A stretch of 64,000 bases of DNA from the NCBI GenBank assembly GCA_016124935.1, contig WGMS01000018.1, positions 1-64,000 on the forward strand, in the 5' to 3' direction. Shown one piece after another: positions 1 to 8,699 of the stretch. Both the position numbers and the translations under genes were made by a program. Source of the stretch: a bacterium (lineage in GTDB: Bacteria > Cyanobacteriota > Vampirovibrionia > Obscuribacterales > Obscuribacteraceae). Below the pieces are notes generated by a model. It was not told the DNA's origin and ran no database searches. It worked only from the letters and a program-made list of their open reading frames with translations. The first letter of the stretch is position 1. Each line of letters opens with the position of its first letter.

Positions 1-97
1 AGCGAGAGTTTTTTCACCACTTAATATCGTATTAGATACCACTCTTAAAATTCGGCGTCATCTCGTCAAATCTATCGGCCGAATCGATTTTCCTTAG

Positions 98-256
98 CCG
101 GCCCTGACAACCAGCAGATTAAATGGACAGGCTCCTAGAAAACTGATTCGGGTAAATCCCCGAGATTATCAGGTTCCTGCCGGTGCGATCGCTTTATCTA
201 TGGACGCCCTTCCTGCGCTGAAGACGTTGGAGAAAAAGCTTACAAGCCGACGATAA
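98..256 (+). pseudogene. Possible C-terminal remnant of a Sir2-like protein
   Basis: This open stretch of 52 codons has no good start. It is preceded in the same frame by a stop at 95-97, and that frame is otherwise open from base 2. The translation has a protein-like tail containing KLIRVNPRDYQVPAGAIAL and then an alpha-helical end. It resembles from memory the C-terminal 'IRINPREPxVPxG' tail of some Sir2-family deacetylases. Whether it is a broken gene tail, the end of a gene frameshifted upstream, or chance cannot be settled, because the window begins here. Confidence 0.3.
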
Positions 257-290
257 AAACATGTCCTCCACTCGATGCATCCATCACAAA

Positions 291-307
291 ACAGATTTTA
301 AATCTGT
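291..307. promoter_or_regulatory. 17-bp perfect palindrome (operator-like)
   Basis: ACAGATTT-T-AAATCTGT is an 8-1-8 perfect inverted repeat, about 115 bp upstream of the Ser/Thr kinase gene at 422. It is followed after 2 bp by an 18-mer that recurs at 5522. It has the size of a binding site for a dimeric regulator. No regulator can be assigned. Confidence 0.4.
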
Positions 308-309
308 TG

Positions 310-327
310 CGTTAACTGAACGCAAAC
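310..327 (+). repeat. 18-bp dispersed repeat, copy 1
   Basis: CGTTAACTGAACGCAAAC is identical to the copy at 5522-5539. In this copy it also lies in a 7-5-7 inverted repeat (TTGCGTT / AACGCAA). Both copies sit 95-140 bp upstream of a plus-strand gene start. The rest of 1-421 shows no convincing gene or clear promoter. Confidence 0.45.
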
Positions 328-421
328 GAACGGACTACCACGCAAGACAATAGAAGAAGTCCTTTTCGAGGGTAGACCAAGCGGCTAAAATACCAGTAGT
401 AAATGATTCGAGTGGCAGAAT

Positions 422-2401
422 ATGTCTACAGCGCAGAGAAAGTGCAATTTATGCGGAAAAGAAAAGCGGCAAGGGTTTTCCGGCTCACTCACCCAGTGGG
501 TTTCGCTCTGTTTCTGCGATGTTTACGAGCCTGAATCTAAGCAGTTTTCTAGCAACCCGGAAGAGCAGAAGAAGAACACCATTAAAATCTGCCTCGATTG
601 TGGCAAAAGAATAGGTGCTGGCAGAACAGGAACATTTACCCAGTGGATTTTCAGATCAGATATCTGCAATTGCGAGAATCCTCAGCCGATAGCCCGTTCT
701 ATCAAAGCCCTCTCAGATGCGGAGTTCAAGCAGGCACATTTAGATTCTGGCAACTTTATCGAAATCGCCCTGGAAGAAGCAAACTTTCCCATGCAGAGGT
801 TCGCTCCCCTGGAAGTAATCAATACAAATCCCAATAGCACCATCTACCTTGCTGTTGATCGGCTCCTGGGAACGCGAGTCGCAATCAAAATGGTCTCTGA
901 ATTCAATCCGGATAATCTAATTCGCTTCCACAAGGAAGTTCGAGCTCTAGCCAGTCTAACCCATCCCGGTCTGGTAAAAGTACTGGACTTTGCGGAGAAT
1001 AATGGAACGCCGTACATGGTAATGGAGTTTATCGACGGTATAAGCCTGGGTAGTTTGTTAAAACTGAAAGGCCGACTAAACAAAACAGATTCTATTGCTA
1101 TAGTAATCGCTCTGTGCGAGGCTCTCTCCTACTGCCACTCCAACAAAGTACTACACCGGGATATAAAGCCCGACAATATCTTGATTTGTGAAGGAGAACA
1201 AGATTTTCGACTTAAATTGGTCGACTTTGGTCTGGCAAGCTTTGCAAATACTACTAAAGTAATGACCACCAAAGTCGCCGGCACCCCTCTCTATATGGCT
1301 CCGGATACCGGCAAAGGTCTTGCATACGACGAAAGATCAGACCTGTACTCAGTCGGCTGCCTGCTTTTCGAGTTGCTTACCGGGGAACCTCCATACAATG
1401 AAAACAACCCACTGGCTCTGCTTAAGAAACACGCCGAAGCCGAGATTCCGATACCTTCCGTCAGAATTTCAAATGCGGATGACAAGAAAGAAGTCGAGGA
1501 AAGCCTCGATGATCTTGTGGTCAAATGTCTGGCGAAATCGCCGGATGATAGATTTCAATCTATCGAAGAACTTCGTTCGGCATTGACCCGGATAGCGTCT
1601 CTTAGTCATCACCCAGTCACGGCAGAGCACAAAGGGGTTGACGAAGGTGCCGCGAATGAAAGGCTCGATAGAGATGCATTTGCTTCAACCAACAAAAACA
1701 TGAGAAGCTCATCAATGCCCTATTTTTTTATCGGTCTATCTCTGCTCGGACTGGTGATAGTCTATGAACTGATCAATCTGTCCCGCCGTGCGCCGGTCGA
1801 AGAAGCCAACATTCTTGCCCCGGATGTTAGAAATCATCTGATTAAAGTCGATCTCTCCGATGAATATCCAGTAGATTCCTGGATGTCTCACAATTTCGCC
1901 CTGCATTTCGTCAGGCAGGATACTCGCGATCTGATGTTCAACGGTCCAGATCTGACCGACGAGCAAGTCCGCTGGCTCGCCACAAGAAAGCTATTCCTCG
2001 AACGATTCGGTCTGAACGATTGCACCTCTATCAAGCCTGAATCCATTGAGTACTTCTTGTCTCGTATAAAAATGGAAGAAATCTTTCTTGGCAAGGCCAA
2101 CTGCTCTCCGGCATTTATCAAAGCCCTGGCTCCTAATATCGCCCTGGAGTCACTACGCTTGAAAAACGCTACACCTGAATGTATCCGGTCCATACCAGAA
2201 AACTTAGAAAAGCTGACCAAGCTGGAATTTATAAAGTCTGAAGTGAATGGAGACTTTACGAAAGCACTTGCTGAACGGAAGAAGTTTCACAGGTTAGAAA
2301 CTATAACATTCAGTCAGTGTCGCATCGACTCCGGTGCCATGAAGCAAATAAAGAAACTGTTTCCGAATACGAAAGTAATTGTCAACCAAGGGGAACAGTA
2401 A
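422..2401 (+). CDS. Membrane Ser/Thr protein kinase with N-terminal Cys repeats and C-terminal LRR-like domain
   Basis: Hanks-type kinase of 659 aa. Residues 8-83 hold two tandem Cys repeats, each CxxC-GK...G[ST][LF]TQW...CxC, likely zinc-binding. The kinase domain follows, with VAIK Lys156, HRDIKPDN (catalytic Asp247) and DFG Asp268. The glycine-rich loop is not recognisable (INTNPNSTIYLA in its place) and APE reads APD, so ATP handling may be unusual, although the catalytic residues are intact. One membrane segment at about 434-453 leads to an external region of degenerate leucine-rich repeats. The fold suggests an outside sensor coupled to a cytoplasmic kinase. No strong ribosome site precedes the ATG. 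The 3' end overlaps the convergent histidine kinase gene by 20 nt. Substrate and signal are unknown. Confidence 0.85.
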   Translation: MSTAQRKCNLCGKEKRQGFSGSLTQWVSLCFCDVYEPESKQFSSNPEEQKKNTIKICLDCGKRIGAGRTGTFTQWIFRSDICNCENPQPIARSIKALSDAEFKQAHLDSGNFIEIALEEANFPMQRFAPLEVINTNPNSTIYLAVDRLLGTRVAIKMVSEFNPDNLIRFHKEVRALASLTHPGLVKVLDFAENNGTPYMVMEFIDGISLGSLLKLKGRLNKTDSIAIVIALCEALSYCHSNKVLHRDIKPDNILICEGEQDFRLKLVDFGLASFANTTKVMTTKVAGTPLYMAPDTGKGLAYDERSDLYSVGCLLFELLTGEPPYNENNPLALLKKHAEAEIPIPSVRISNADDKKEVEESLDDLVVKCLAKSPDDRFQSIEELRSALTRIASLSHHPVTAEHKGVDEGAANERLDRDAFASTNKNMRSSSMPYFFIGLSLLGLVIVYELINLSRRAPVEEANILAPDVRNHLIKVDLSDEYPVDSWMSHNFALHFVRQDTRDLMFNGPDLTDEQVRWLATRKLFLERFGLNDCTSIKPESIEYFLSRIKMEEIFLGKANCSPAFIKALAPNIALESLRLKNATPECIRSIPENLEKLTKLEFIKSEVNGDFTKALAERKKFHRLETITFSQCRIDSGAMKQIKKLFPNTKVIVNQGEQ

Positions 2402-3497
2402 ACCAGAATTCACTTCCGCTCTTCCTATCCGGCTCACTGACAACACCGATTCTGCCACCGTGAGCTTCTACTATTGCCTTGCAAATCGCAAGACCAAGAC
2501 CGCTTCCCCTTTCTTTTACCTCTTCGAGACCAATTTGTCGATCACTATCCTCTATTTGTCTGAAACGATCAAATATTGTTTTCTGAAGCTCTATCGGAAC
2601 ACCAGGACCTTGATCCTGAATAGAGAAATGAAGCGCATCGGCGCGTTCTTCCACCTTCAAAAAAATCTCCGCTTTGACAGGAGAGAGCTTGACGGCGTTA
2701 GTCAAAAGATTCAACACAACTCTTCTAATCTGGTCAGGATCGATAAAAGCGGAGTAATCTCCCAAATCTGACTTTACCTGTAGCTCTTTTGCCTCACAGA
2801 GGTCGAAAACATCATCGATTGCACCATCTATAACACTAGAAAATGATGCTTCCTTTAAATTAAGCTTGAACAACCCCTCTTCCATCTTCTCCAGATCAAG
2901 AAGCTCCGATATCATTCTAATCAGTCTTTCGGTGCCGAACTTGGCATTCGATACCCTCTGCGGGCCATCCGCTTCGAGCTTTCCGAACTCTCCTTGCTCC
3001 AACATAGTCAGAAGGATCTGAAGAGATGTCAACGGAGAGCGCAAATCATGGCTGAGCATATTTACAAAGTCTCGCTTCATCTGCTCAAGTCTATGCTGTT
3101 CAGTGGTATCGTTTATGTGCACAAAAAACTGTGATCGCCCCTGGATACGCACACCGGTGACCGCCACCGTCGCGAATCGTCGGTCACCGCTCCTGGTGAG
3201 ACACTTTATCTCTTTATTCGGCGGCAATTGAGCGGCATCACTCACCCCGGGTATAAGTAGATCTATGGTGGCAGAGGACAACTCTTCGGCGCTGTAACCG
3301 AAAATCTCGACCACTCGATTGTTGACGGCAACAATCCTGGAATCTTCGTCCAGAACGATAAAGCCATGAGGCAAGCGAGAGACGATAGAACGAACAGTAT
3401 TCTCACTTTCGCTGAGCGACTTCTCGAGATTGCGTATGACAGACTGCTGCTGATCAATCAACACTTGCAACTCTTCAGACTCGTTAAAATTGCTCAT
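2382..3497 (-). CDS. Soluble PAS-domain sensor histidine kinase
   Basis: 371 aa with no membrane segment, so a cytoplasmic sensor. A short coiled-coil N-terminus (about 1-38) precedes a PAS domain (about 35-135; GFIVLDEDSRIVAVNN). The HisKA H-box is MLSHDLRSPLTS with phospho-acceptor His150. The HATPase domain has an N-box (Asn263/Asn267), G1 DQGPG (295-299) and G2 GSGLGL (331-336), so all catalytic motifs are intact. It lies 33 nt downstream of the OmpR-type regulator gene on the same strand, and the two almost certainly form one operon and a cognate pair. The PAS ligand is not evident. Confidence 0.9.
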   Translation of the reverse strand: MSNFNESEELQVLIDQQQSVIRNLEKSLSESENTVRSIVSRLPHGFIVLDEDSRIVAVNNRVVEIFGYSAEELSSATIDLLIPGVSDAAQLPPNKEIKCLTRSGDRRFATVAVTGVRIQGRSQFFVHINDTTEQHRLEQMKRDFVNMLSHDLRSPLTSLQILLTMLEQGEFGKLEADGPQRVSNAKFGTERLIRMISELLDLEKMEEGLFKLNLKEASFSSVIDGAIDDVFDLCEAKELQVKSDLGDYSAFIDPDQIRRVVLNLLTNAVKLSPVKAEIFLKVEERADALHFSIQDQGPGVPIELQKTIFDRFRQIEDSDRQIGLEEVKERGSGLGLAICKAIVEAHGGRIGVVSEPDRKSGSEFWFTVPLG

Positions 3498-3530
3498 TAT
3501 GTCGTTCCAAACAAGTCGACACCACCGGAC

Positions 3531-4229
3531 TCAAACGCGATCAGCCTGATTAAGAGCACTACTATCCAGATAATACCCCAGTCCACGAACTGTTCCTATC
3601 ACAGGTCTCTCAAAATCCTCCCCCAGCTTCTTTCGAAGACGGGTAATATGGACCCGCACCACATCGGTTGAAGACTCCGACTCGGAAGACCAAACTCTAT
3701 CCATTAAGGCCTGGGCGGTGAAATGCTGATCCGGGTGCCGGGCAAAAAACTCAAGGAGAGAATACTCCATGGGAGAAAGATCCAGCTGAATGCCCCGAAG
3801 TCGCGCCCTCACATGCCTGGAATCGAGTTCGAGTAAACCTATCACAATCAACGGATCACTGACCTCTTTCGGTCGCCTTAGTACCGCTCTCACTCTGGCA
3901 GATAGCTCTCTCACATCATAGGGCTTGGTGACATAGTCGTCTGCACCGCAATCGAGCCCCTCTTCTTTCTGTTCGATTTCGGAACGACCGGTAAGAAAAA
4001 TTACCGGAGTCTTCCCTCCCCGGGCCCTGAACTTTCGAAGAACAGAAAGTCCGGTATCATCAGGTAGGCCGATATCAAGAATGATCAAATCGTACTCGTA
4101 GGTGGACAGCCTGAAATTGGCATCATCGGCAGTTGCCACTACTTCGATGACATGGTTCTGTCCTTTCAGATAGCGACACAGGTTTTCAGCCAGATCGCTT
4201 TCGTCCTCGACCAACAATATTCGCGCCAT
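3531..4229 (-). CDS. OmpR/PhoB-family DNA-binding response regulator
   Basis: An N-terminal receiver (acidic pocket Glu8/Asp9, phospho-acceptor Asp52, Thr80, Lys102) is followed by a winged-helix output domain ending in the family pattern VRVHITRLRKKLG...GTVRGLGYYL. Expected role: a transcription regulator phosphorylated by the adjacent PAS histidine kinase (2382-3497). The ATG at 4229 is preferred because MARILLVEDE is where receivers normally start. An in-frame ATG at 4274 would add 15 residues not seen in the family. Its targets are unknown, but it is of the class that binds 11-bp-period direct repeats such as those at 59015 and 61187. Confidence 0.9.
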   Translation of the reverse strand: MARILLVEDESDLAENLCRYLKGQNHVIEVVATADDANFRLSTYEYDLIILDIGLPDDTGLSVLRKFRARGGKTPVIFLTGRSEIEQKEEGLDCGADDYVTKPYDVRELSARVRAVLRRPKEVSDPLIVIGLLELDSRHVRARLRGIQLDLSPMEYSLLEFFARHPDQHFTAQALMDRVWSSESESSTDVVRVHITRLRKKLGEDFERPVIGTVRGLGYYLDSSALNQADRV

Positions 4230-4577
4230 GGTGATCTTGCTCTTGAACTCAAGCCCGCCCTCTCCAGCATACACCAGCTTGGAAAAGGTCAGGCTTATGG
4301 CTCTATTATCCGACTATTGGCAGAGAGAGAAAGAAGAACCCGGAAGCATAGTGCTCTGGATTGGGGATCGGGGATTGGGCGATGCTCCCGGAATCCTTCA
4401 ATTTCTCCTTGTCCGCCAGCAAACTTAAGGAAGAGGAGAAGGGGAGAAACTCTTAAAAATTTCCGAGCTTCTCCCAAAGACAACCTTGATATTCAAGTTC
4501 ATATCGTTCCAGATCCTGAACCGGATTTATCAATTCCAGCAGAAAGGTAATCTGGATTACTTCTCTGAGGCTCTACC

Positions 4578-5444
4578 CTATTTCCAAATGATCGAATCCT
4601 CAACTCCTGGCTTCCAGTTTGAAGAACCATCTGGATTCTTGACGGGTTTATCAGTTATAAAAGGCCGGCCTGGTCTTCTGGGATCCACTTGGGGCTTGCC
4701 TTCGGGCTTGCCTTCGGGCTTGCCTCCCATCTCGGGTATCGGTTTTACTTCCGGTTTCCCTTCCGGCTTGCCTCCAAACTCGGGTTTGCCTCCCGTCTCG
4801 GGTATCGGTTTTACTTCCGGCTTCCCTTCCGGCTTGCCTCCAAACTCGGGCTTGCCTCCCATCTCCGGTGTCGGCTTGACTCCCGGCTTCCCTTCCGGTT
4901 TGCCTCCAAACTCGGGCTTGCCTCCCATCTCCGGTATCGGCTTGACTCCCGGCTTCCCTTCCGGTTTGCCTCCAAACTCGGGCTTGCCTCCCATCTCCGG
5001 TATCGGCTTGACTCCCGGCTTACCTTCGGGTTTGCCTCCAAACTCGGGCTTGCCTCCCATCTCTGGTATCGGCTTGACTTCCGGCTTCCCTCCAAACTCG
5101 GGCTTCCCTCCAAACTCTGGTTTGCCTCCCATCTCCGGTTTACCATCAGGTTTATTAGAATCGAACTCATTTACGGGTTTAGGGCCAGGCTTGCCTTCGG
5201 GCTTATCACCGGGTTTGATAATGGGTTTGGTTTGAGAGTCGAGACTCCGTCCAGGCTTTTTGCCGGAATCCTCGATGGAAAGACTAGGGAGCAGGTCTCC
5301 ATCCTTCACCAATTTGCCAGAATTACTAATCTGGTTGAAGTCGCCTGGTTTCAGAGACTGAAAAATTTCGTTGCTAACTGACTGAATCGACTGTTCGGCT
5401 CCAGGTTTGACTTTCTCTCTGGGTTGTGTGCTCTCTAATTTCAT
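4578..5444 (-). CDS. Low-complexity Gly-Lys-Pro repeat protein
   Basis: 288 aa with no signal peptide or membrane segment. The middle is a run of 22-aa repeats built from [18 protein letters not shown] and IPEM, encoded by the 66-bp tandem DNA repeat. N- and C-terminal parts are hydrophilic and non-repetitive. A strong ribosome site (AAGGAG, 8 nt before ATG) supports this strand, although the opposite strand is also open across the repeats. The Lys/Pro/Gly composition predicts a disordered, basic, collagen-like extended chain. Function unknown. It is divergent from the unknown gene at 5680. Confidence 0.7.
   Translation of the reverse strand: MKLESTQPREKVKPGAEQSIQSVSNEIFQSLKPGDFNQISNSGKLVKDGDLLPSLSIEDSGKKPGRSLDSQTKPIIKPGDKPEGKPGPKPVNEFDSNKPDGKPEMGGKPEFGGKPEFGGKPEVKPIPEMGGKPEFGGKPEGKPGVKPIPEMGGKPEFGGKPEGKPGVKPIPEMGGKPEFGGKPEGKPGVKPTPEMGGKPEFGGKPEGKPEVKPIPETGGKPEFGGKPEGKPEVKPIPEMGGKPEGKPEGKPQVDPRRPGRPFITDKPVKNPDGSSNWKPGVEDSIIWK
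4717..5100. repeat. 66-bp in-frame tandem repeat array
   Basis: Five near-identical 66-bp units (4717-4782, 4783-4848, 4849-4914, 4915-4980, 4981-5046) and a sixth shortened to 54 bp (5047-5100), followed by further 18-bp sub-repeats to about 5140. The unit length is a multiple of three, so copy-number change keeps the 4578-5444 frame. Units 3-5 are the most alike, as expected from recent duplication. Confidence 0.9.
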
Positions 5445-5510
5445 GATAGAAACTCCTTGGACTTAGGATGAATTGCCTGCCTTCAGGCGGACTGGCGATG
5501 AACCGTATCC

Positions 5511-5539
5511 TATAATCGCTTCGTTAACTGAACGCAAAC
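5511..5539 (+). promoter_or_regulatory. Candidate -10 (TATAAT) and 18-bp repeat, copy 2
   Basis: TATAAT at 5511-5516 is a consensus -10, with no clear -35 at the right spacing. It is followed by CGTTAACTGAACGCAAAC at 5522-5539, identical to 310-327. The site lies about 140-170 bp upstream of the gene starting at 5680 and upstream of nothing else on this strand. Confidence 0.4.
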
Positions 5540-5679
5540 ACAGAAAGACTCTCGCCTTCTCCCTGCCGGGGCGTATGGCCAGGAGCATGGTGGAACCCCC
5601 ATGGCTGAGGCGGGTATATAAAGCTAGACTGAAAACAGATAAAAGAGGAAGTTTCTAGAAGCTCGTGAAGGTGATTACC

Positions 5680-6495
5680 ATGGTATTCGAACACGCGGAC
5701 ATTGCAGGGGACAAAGACGCCAACAACGAAGGCGCAGACAGCGGTCGCGCCAGGCTGGCAGGCGAGTATATTCAACTAGCCAAAGCAGATCCAGCGGCCA
5801 TGCCCGACACTCGCTCCGACATCAACGCTGGCATGCCGGGTCCGACAGAATCGACAAGCAAGCTCTCCCCGGAGATAGAGGCGATGAAAACCTTCTATCC
5901 TGTGGCCGGTCAGCATTTCGAGCAGTACAAAAGTCTGATAGATAGAAACGACCCGAAAGCCTATCTGGAAGCAGAACCAGATTTTAGAAAGATGGTCGAC
6001 GATTCGGATAGAGCCTTCGAAACCCAGGAGACCTCTACAATAGAGGAGCTGGAGCGACTCGGTCCGGGTCTGCCCGAGTTCAAACGAGAGTATCTATCCG
6101 CCAATAAAACCCTGGGCCAAGAATGGGACAAATTGCCCCAGGAAGACAGAGACAAGCTCACCCAGACCATGCAAGAGAAAGGCATTCCACTGTCCCAGGC
6201 GGCGAAAGACGACTATCCAGAGCTTTCAAGTTCGGCTCAGAGAGTCGAATCCATCTTCAACTCGAACTTTCAAACGGTGATGAAGCTCACCGGTCTGCAA
6301 AGCTGGCTCACCAACGCCTACCAGCAAAAGCTTATTGCCCGTGAGATGCATGCCGATACACTCTCGTTTGGAGCAGGAGCCGCGGACGATACCACCGCGC
6401 GTTCTATGCATGCCGACAAAGCAAGACGGGATCAAGAGGTCAAGACGCTTTACGAAGCCGGACCACCAAATATTTTTGAATATATAAAGGACTAG
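5680..6495 (+). CDS. Acidic soluble protein of unknown function
   Basis: 271 aa from the ATG at 5680 (GAAGGTG about 6 nt upstream). A GTG at 5665 would add five residues. It is rich in Glu, Asp and Ala, predicted mostly helical after about residue 65, with no signal peptide, membrane segment or recognisable domain. The first 60 residues look disordered. It stands alone between the repeat-protein gene (divergent) and the second Ser/Thr kinase gene. I do not recognise it. Confidence 0.65.
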   Translation: MVFEHADIAGDKDANNEGADSGRARLAGEYIQLAKADPAAMPDTRSDINAGMPGPTESTSKLSPEIEAMKTFYPVAGQHFEQYKSLIDRNDPKAYLEAEPDFRKMVDDSDRAFETQETSTIEELERLGPGLPEFKREYLSANKTLGQEWDKLPQEDRDKLTQTMQEKGIPLSQAAKDDYPELSSSAQRVESIFNSNFQTVMKLTGLQSWLTNAYQQKLIAREMHADTLSFGAGAADDTTARSMHADKARRDQEVKTLYEAGPPNIFEYIKD

Positions 6496-6543
6496 TTATA
6501 AGGTCTTCGGTAACGCCAGCCTTCTTTTTAGAGTTCTAATTAA

Positions 6544-6559
6544 TTGGTCAGTTGACCAA
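6544..6559. promoter_or_regulatory. 16-bp palindrome upstream of kinase gene
   Basis: TTGGTCA-GT-TGACCAA has perfect 7-bp arms with a 2-bp centre. It lies about 100 bp before the start at 6658 and just after the end of the previous gene. Size and position fit a repressor or activator dimer site. The region up to 6657 is AT-rich and could hold a promoter (TATGAT near 6620). Confidence 0.4.
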
Positions 6560-6657
6560 CCAAATTCATACAGTTTCCAAAGAGAAAGCTAGCCATGGTG
6601 GAAATGATCTTCGTTAGAGTATGATCAATATTATGATTGCTTGAAAACGGAACGGAG

Positions 6658-8484
6658 ATGGCGAACAGCGATAAATTCGGATCTCGTTATCAAAACCTGG
6701 AGATGATAGGCTCCGGCGGGATGGGTGCTGTCTATAGAGCCTATGATGCTACTCTCGATATGCAGGTAGCGGTGAAAGTGCTCTTGCCGGGCAAGTCTGA
6801 CGAAGCGGCGGTTCGCTTTCATAACGAAGCAAGAGCAGCCGCCAAGCTGATGCATCCGAATATCATCAAAGTCTATGACTTCGGCCAGAACGAAAGCGGC
6901 GACCTTTATCTGGTAATGGAATTTATAGATGGTATCACCCTGGACCAGTACATTAAACAGAGTGGTGCTCTGGATTTTGTCAAAGCCTATCCTATATTCC
7001 TTCAAATCAGCAGAGGTCTTGGTCATGCGCACAAGCACGGAGTGCTTCACCGAGACGTAAAGCCATCGAATGTGATTCTGCGAGAGAACAAAGAAAAGGG
7101 TCACCATGTCTACATCGCAGACTTCGGTCTGGCAAAGCTTGCCGAAGTCGACGGAAGCGGAGAAAGTCAGAGCCTTACCTCTACCGGTGTGCGCGTCGGC
7201 AGTCCTCTTTACATGAGCCCGGAACAAGCTCTTTCTCTCGAACTGGATCAAAGGGCAGATATCTATTCTTTTGGCTGCTTGATCTACAAAGCCCTGACCG
7301 GGCGACCACCACTGGAAGGCAGCACCTATATCGAGACCCTCTCCATGCACATAAACGAGCAGGCTCCCAGCCTTGCCAGTAAATATGCCGGTGAATGCCC
7401 TGATGAAATACTTGCCCTCGAATCACTGGTGGCAAAATGTCTGAGCAAAGATAAAGAGCAGCGCTATGCCTCGATGGAAGAGTTACAGATTGAACTGCAG
7501 GACTTAGCCGCAAACGTTGCCTTGCCAGCAGCATCGCCCGGACCAGAAGCATCTACCGGCTCACTGACGGACAAAATATATTTAGAGTCCGAACCCCAAA
7601 AGAGATCCAGTTTCAAGATGCTTGCGTCGGTTCTCACCATCCTTGCGATAGGGGTGGTGGCTGCCTATGTCATGCTGAAAGTAAATGAGCCGGCACCAAA
7701 AGTGGTGAAGAACACGGATATCAAAGCCGATACCTCTAGCCTGGAAGAAAAAGAAAGCGACCTCTCAGATATCTCCGGCGCCTTCGCGGAAGTTGGTATC
7801 ACCCCTCCGGCATCTTTTATCGTGCTCAGCAGCCAGGACGCAAACGCCATGGACGCCTGGGCGAAGAAAGACATTCAAGTGCCGGCGATTCTGAGTGATG
7901 GATATGAATTGAGCAGCTCGGATATCGACAATATAGTGGCACTCAAACCGGACTGGATTCTATTGAGCCGAGCCGGTGTCACTGATGATGATCTAAAAAA
8001 ACTCTGTACTTGTGAAAGCCTTCATACCCTGAAGCTCTGCTTTTGTCCGGATATAACCGCTGCCGGTCTTGCCGACCTGGCAAAGCTTCCGCACCTCGAA
8101 GATTTATCGCTTAGAGGATGCTCCCTCGATGATACCGAGATGAAGCTTCTAGGAAACTTGAAAAATGTGACGAGAATGGACCTGGAATACAATCATGATC
8201 TAACGTACACAGGTCTAATGGAGCTGGCCGGAGTAAATGGATTGAGATCGGTGGCTGTCTATAATACCGGTGTCAAATTGAAAGGAGCCAAGTTAGAAGC
8301 TGCCAAAAAGAAACTGGGCTTGCAAAATCTCTACCTGAAAACCACCTACGATACCCCTAAAGCTTATCAATATCTCGATACTCTCAGGGCTAGCAGCAAT
8401 GGCGGAGTATCTTACGGGCAAACAGGTCCGGTAACTTTCGATGTCCGAAAGATGCACTCCGGCTTTCTCGCACCAACGAAGTGA
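6658..8484 (+). CDS. Membrane Ser/Thr protein kinase with external LRR-like domain
   Basis: 608 aa from the ATG at 6658. A TTG at 6637 is the only earlier start and lacks a ribosome site. A complete Hanks-type kinase domain spans about 10-285: GSGGMG loop (18-23), Lys40, HRDVKPSN with Asp133, DFG Asp155 and an intact SPE motif. A linker and one membrane segment (about 319-341) lead to an external region with leucine-rich-repeat-like units between about 380 and 540 (LHTLKLCFCPDIT, LEDLSLRGCSLDD). The layout matches the kinase at 422 but without Cys repeats and with a normal nucleotide loop. It probably senses a ligand outside the membrane and phosphorylates cytoplasmic targets. Targets are unknown. 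Confidence 0.9.
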   Translation: MANSDKFGSRYQNLEMIGSGGMGAVYRAYDATLDMQVAVKVLLPGKSDEAAVRFHNEARAAAKLMHPNIIKVYDFGQNESGDLYLVMEFIDGITLDQYIKQSGALDFVKAYPIFLQISRGLGHAHKHGVLHRDVKPSNVILRENKEKGHHVYIADFGLAKLAEVDGSGESQSLTSTGVRVGSPLYMSPEQALSLELDQRADIYSFGCLIYKALTGRPPLEGSTYIETLSMHINEQAPSLASKYAGECPDEILALESLVAKCLSKDKEQRYASMEELQIELQDLAANVALPAASPGPEASTGSLTDKIYLESEPQKRSSFKMLASVLTILAIGVVAAYVMLKVNEPAPKVVKNTDIKADTSSLEEKESDLSDISGAFAEVGITPPASFIVLSSQDANAMDAWAKKDIQVPAILSDGYELSSSDIDNIVALKPDWILLSRAGVTDDDLKKLCTCESLHTLKLCFCPDITAAGLADLAKLPHLEDLSLRGCSLDDTEMKLLGNLKNVTRMDLEYNHDLTYTGLMELAGVNGLRSVAVYNTGVKLKGAKLEAAKKKLGLQNLYLKTTYDTPKAYQYLDTLRASSNGGVSYGQTGPVTFDVRKMHSGFLAPTK

Positions 8485-8699
8485 TCGGCCGGTTGAAGCT
8501 TGAGCCGTCCGACTGGTAAAACGAATCAATTCAAGAAAAGCCAATCTATTAAATTCTCACTCAAAACCAAGGCTTTCAGTGGTGAAATTACGAAAAGACA
8601 ATCTAGAAATATCAAAAGCCCTGACCTATACTGTCTGAGTCGAATCACTTTTCATGGTCGTTGGCGGGAGAATTTTACCCAACTCATGGAGAAAGACCA

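Noticed and set aside
4717-5140. CRISPR array
   Set aside because: The 66-bp units are contiguous, in frame, and have no unique spacers.
4486-5235. Plus-strand open frame over the 66-bp repeats, 249 codons (SGLPP-type repeats)
   Set aside because: The minus strand has a strong AAGGAG site and non-repetitive ends; the plus frame has neither and is a by-product of the repeat composition.
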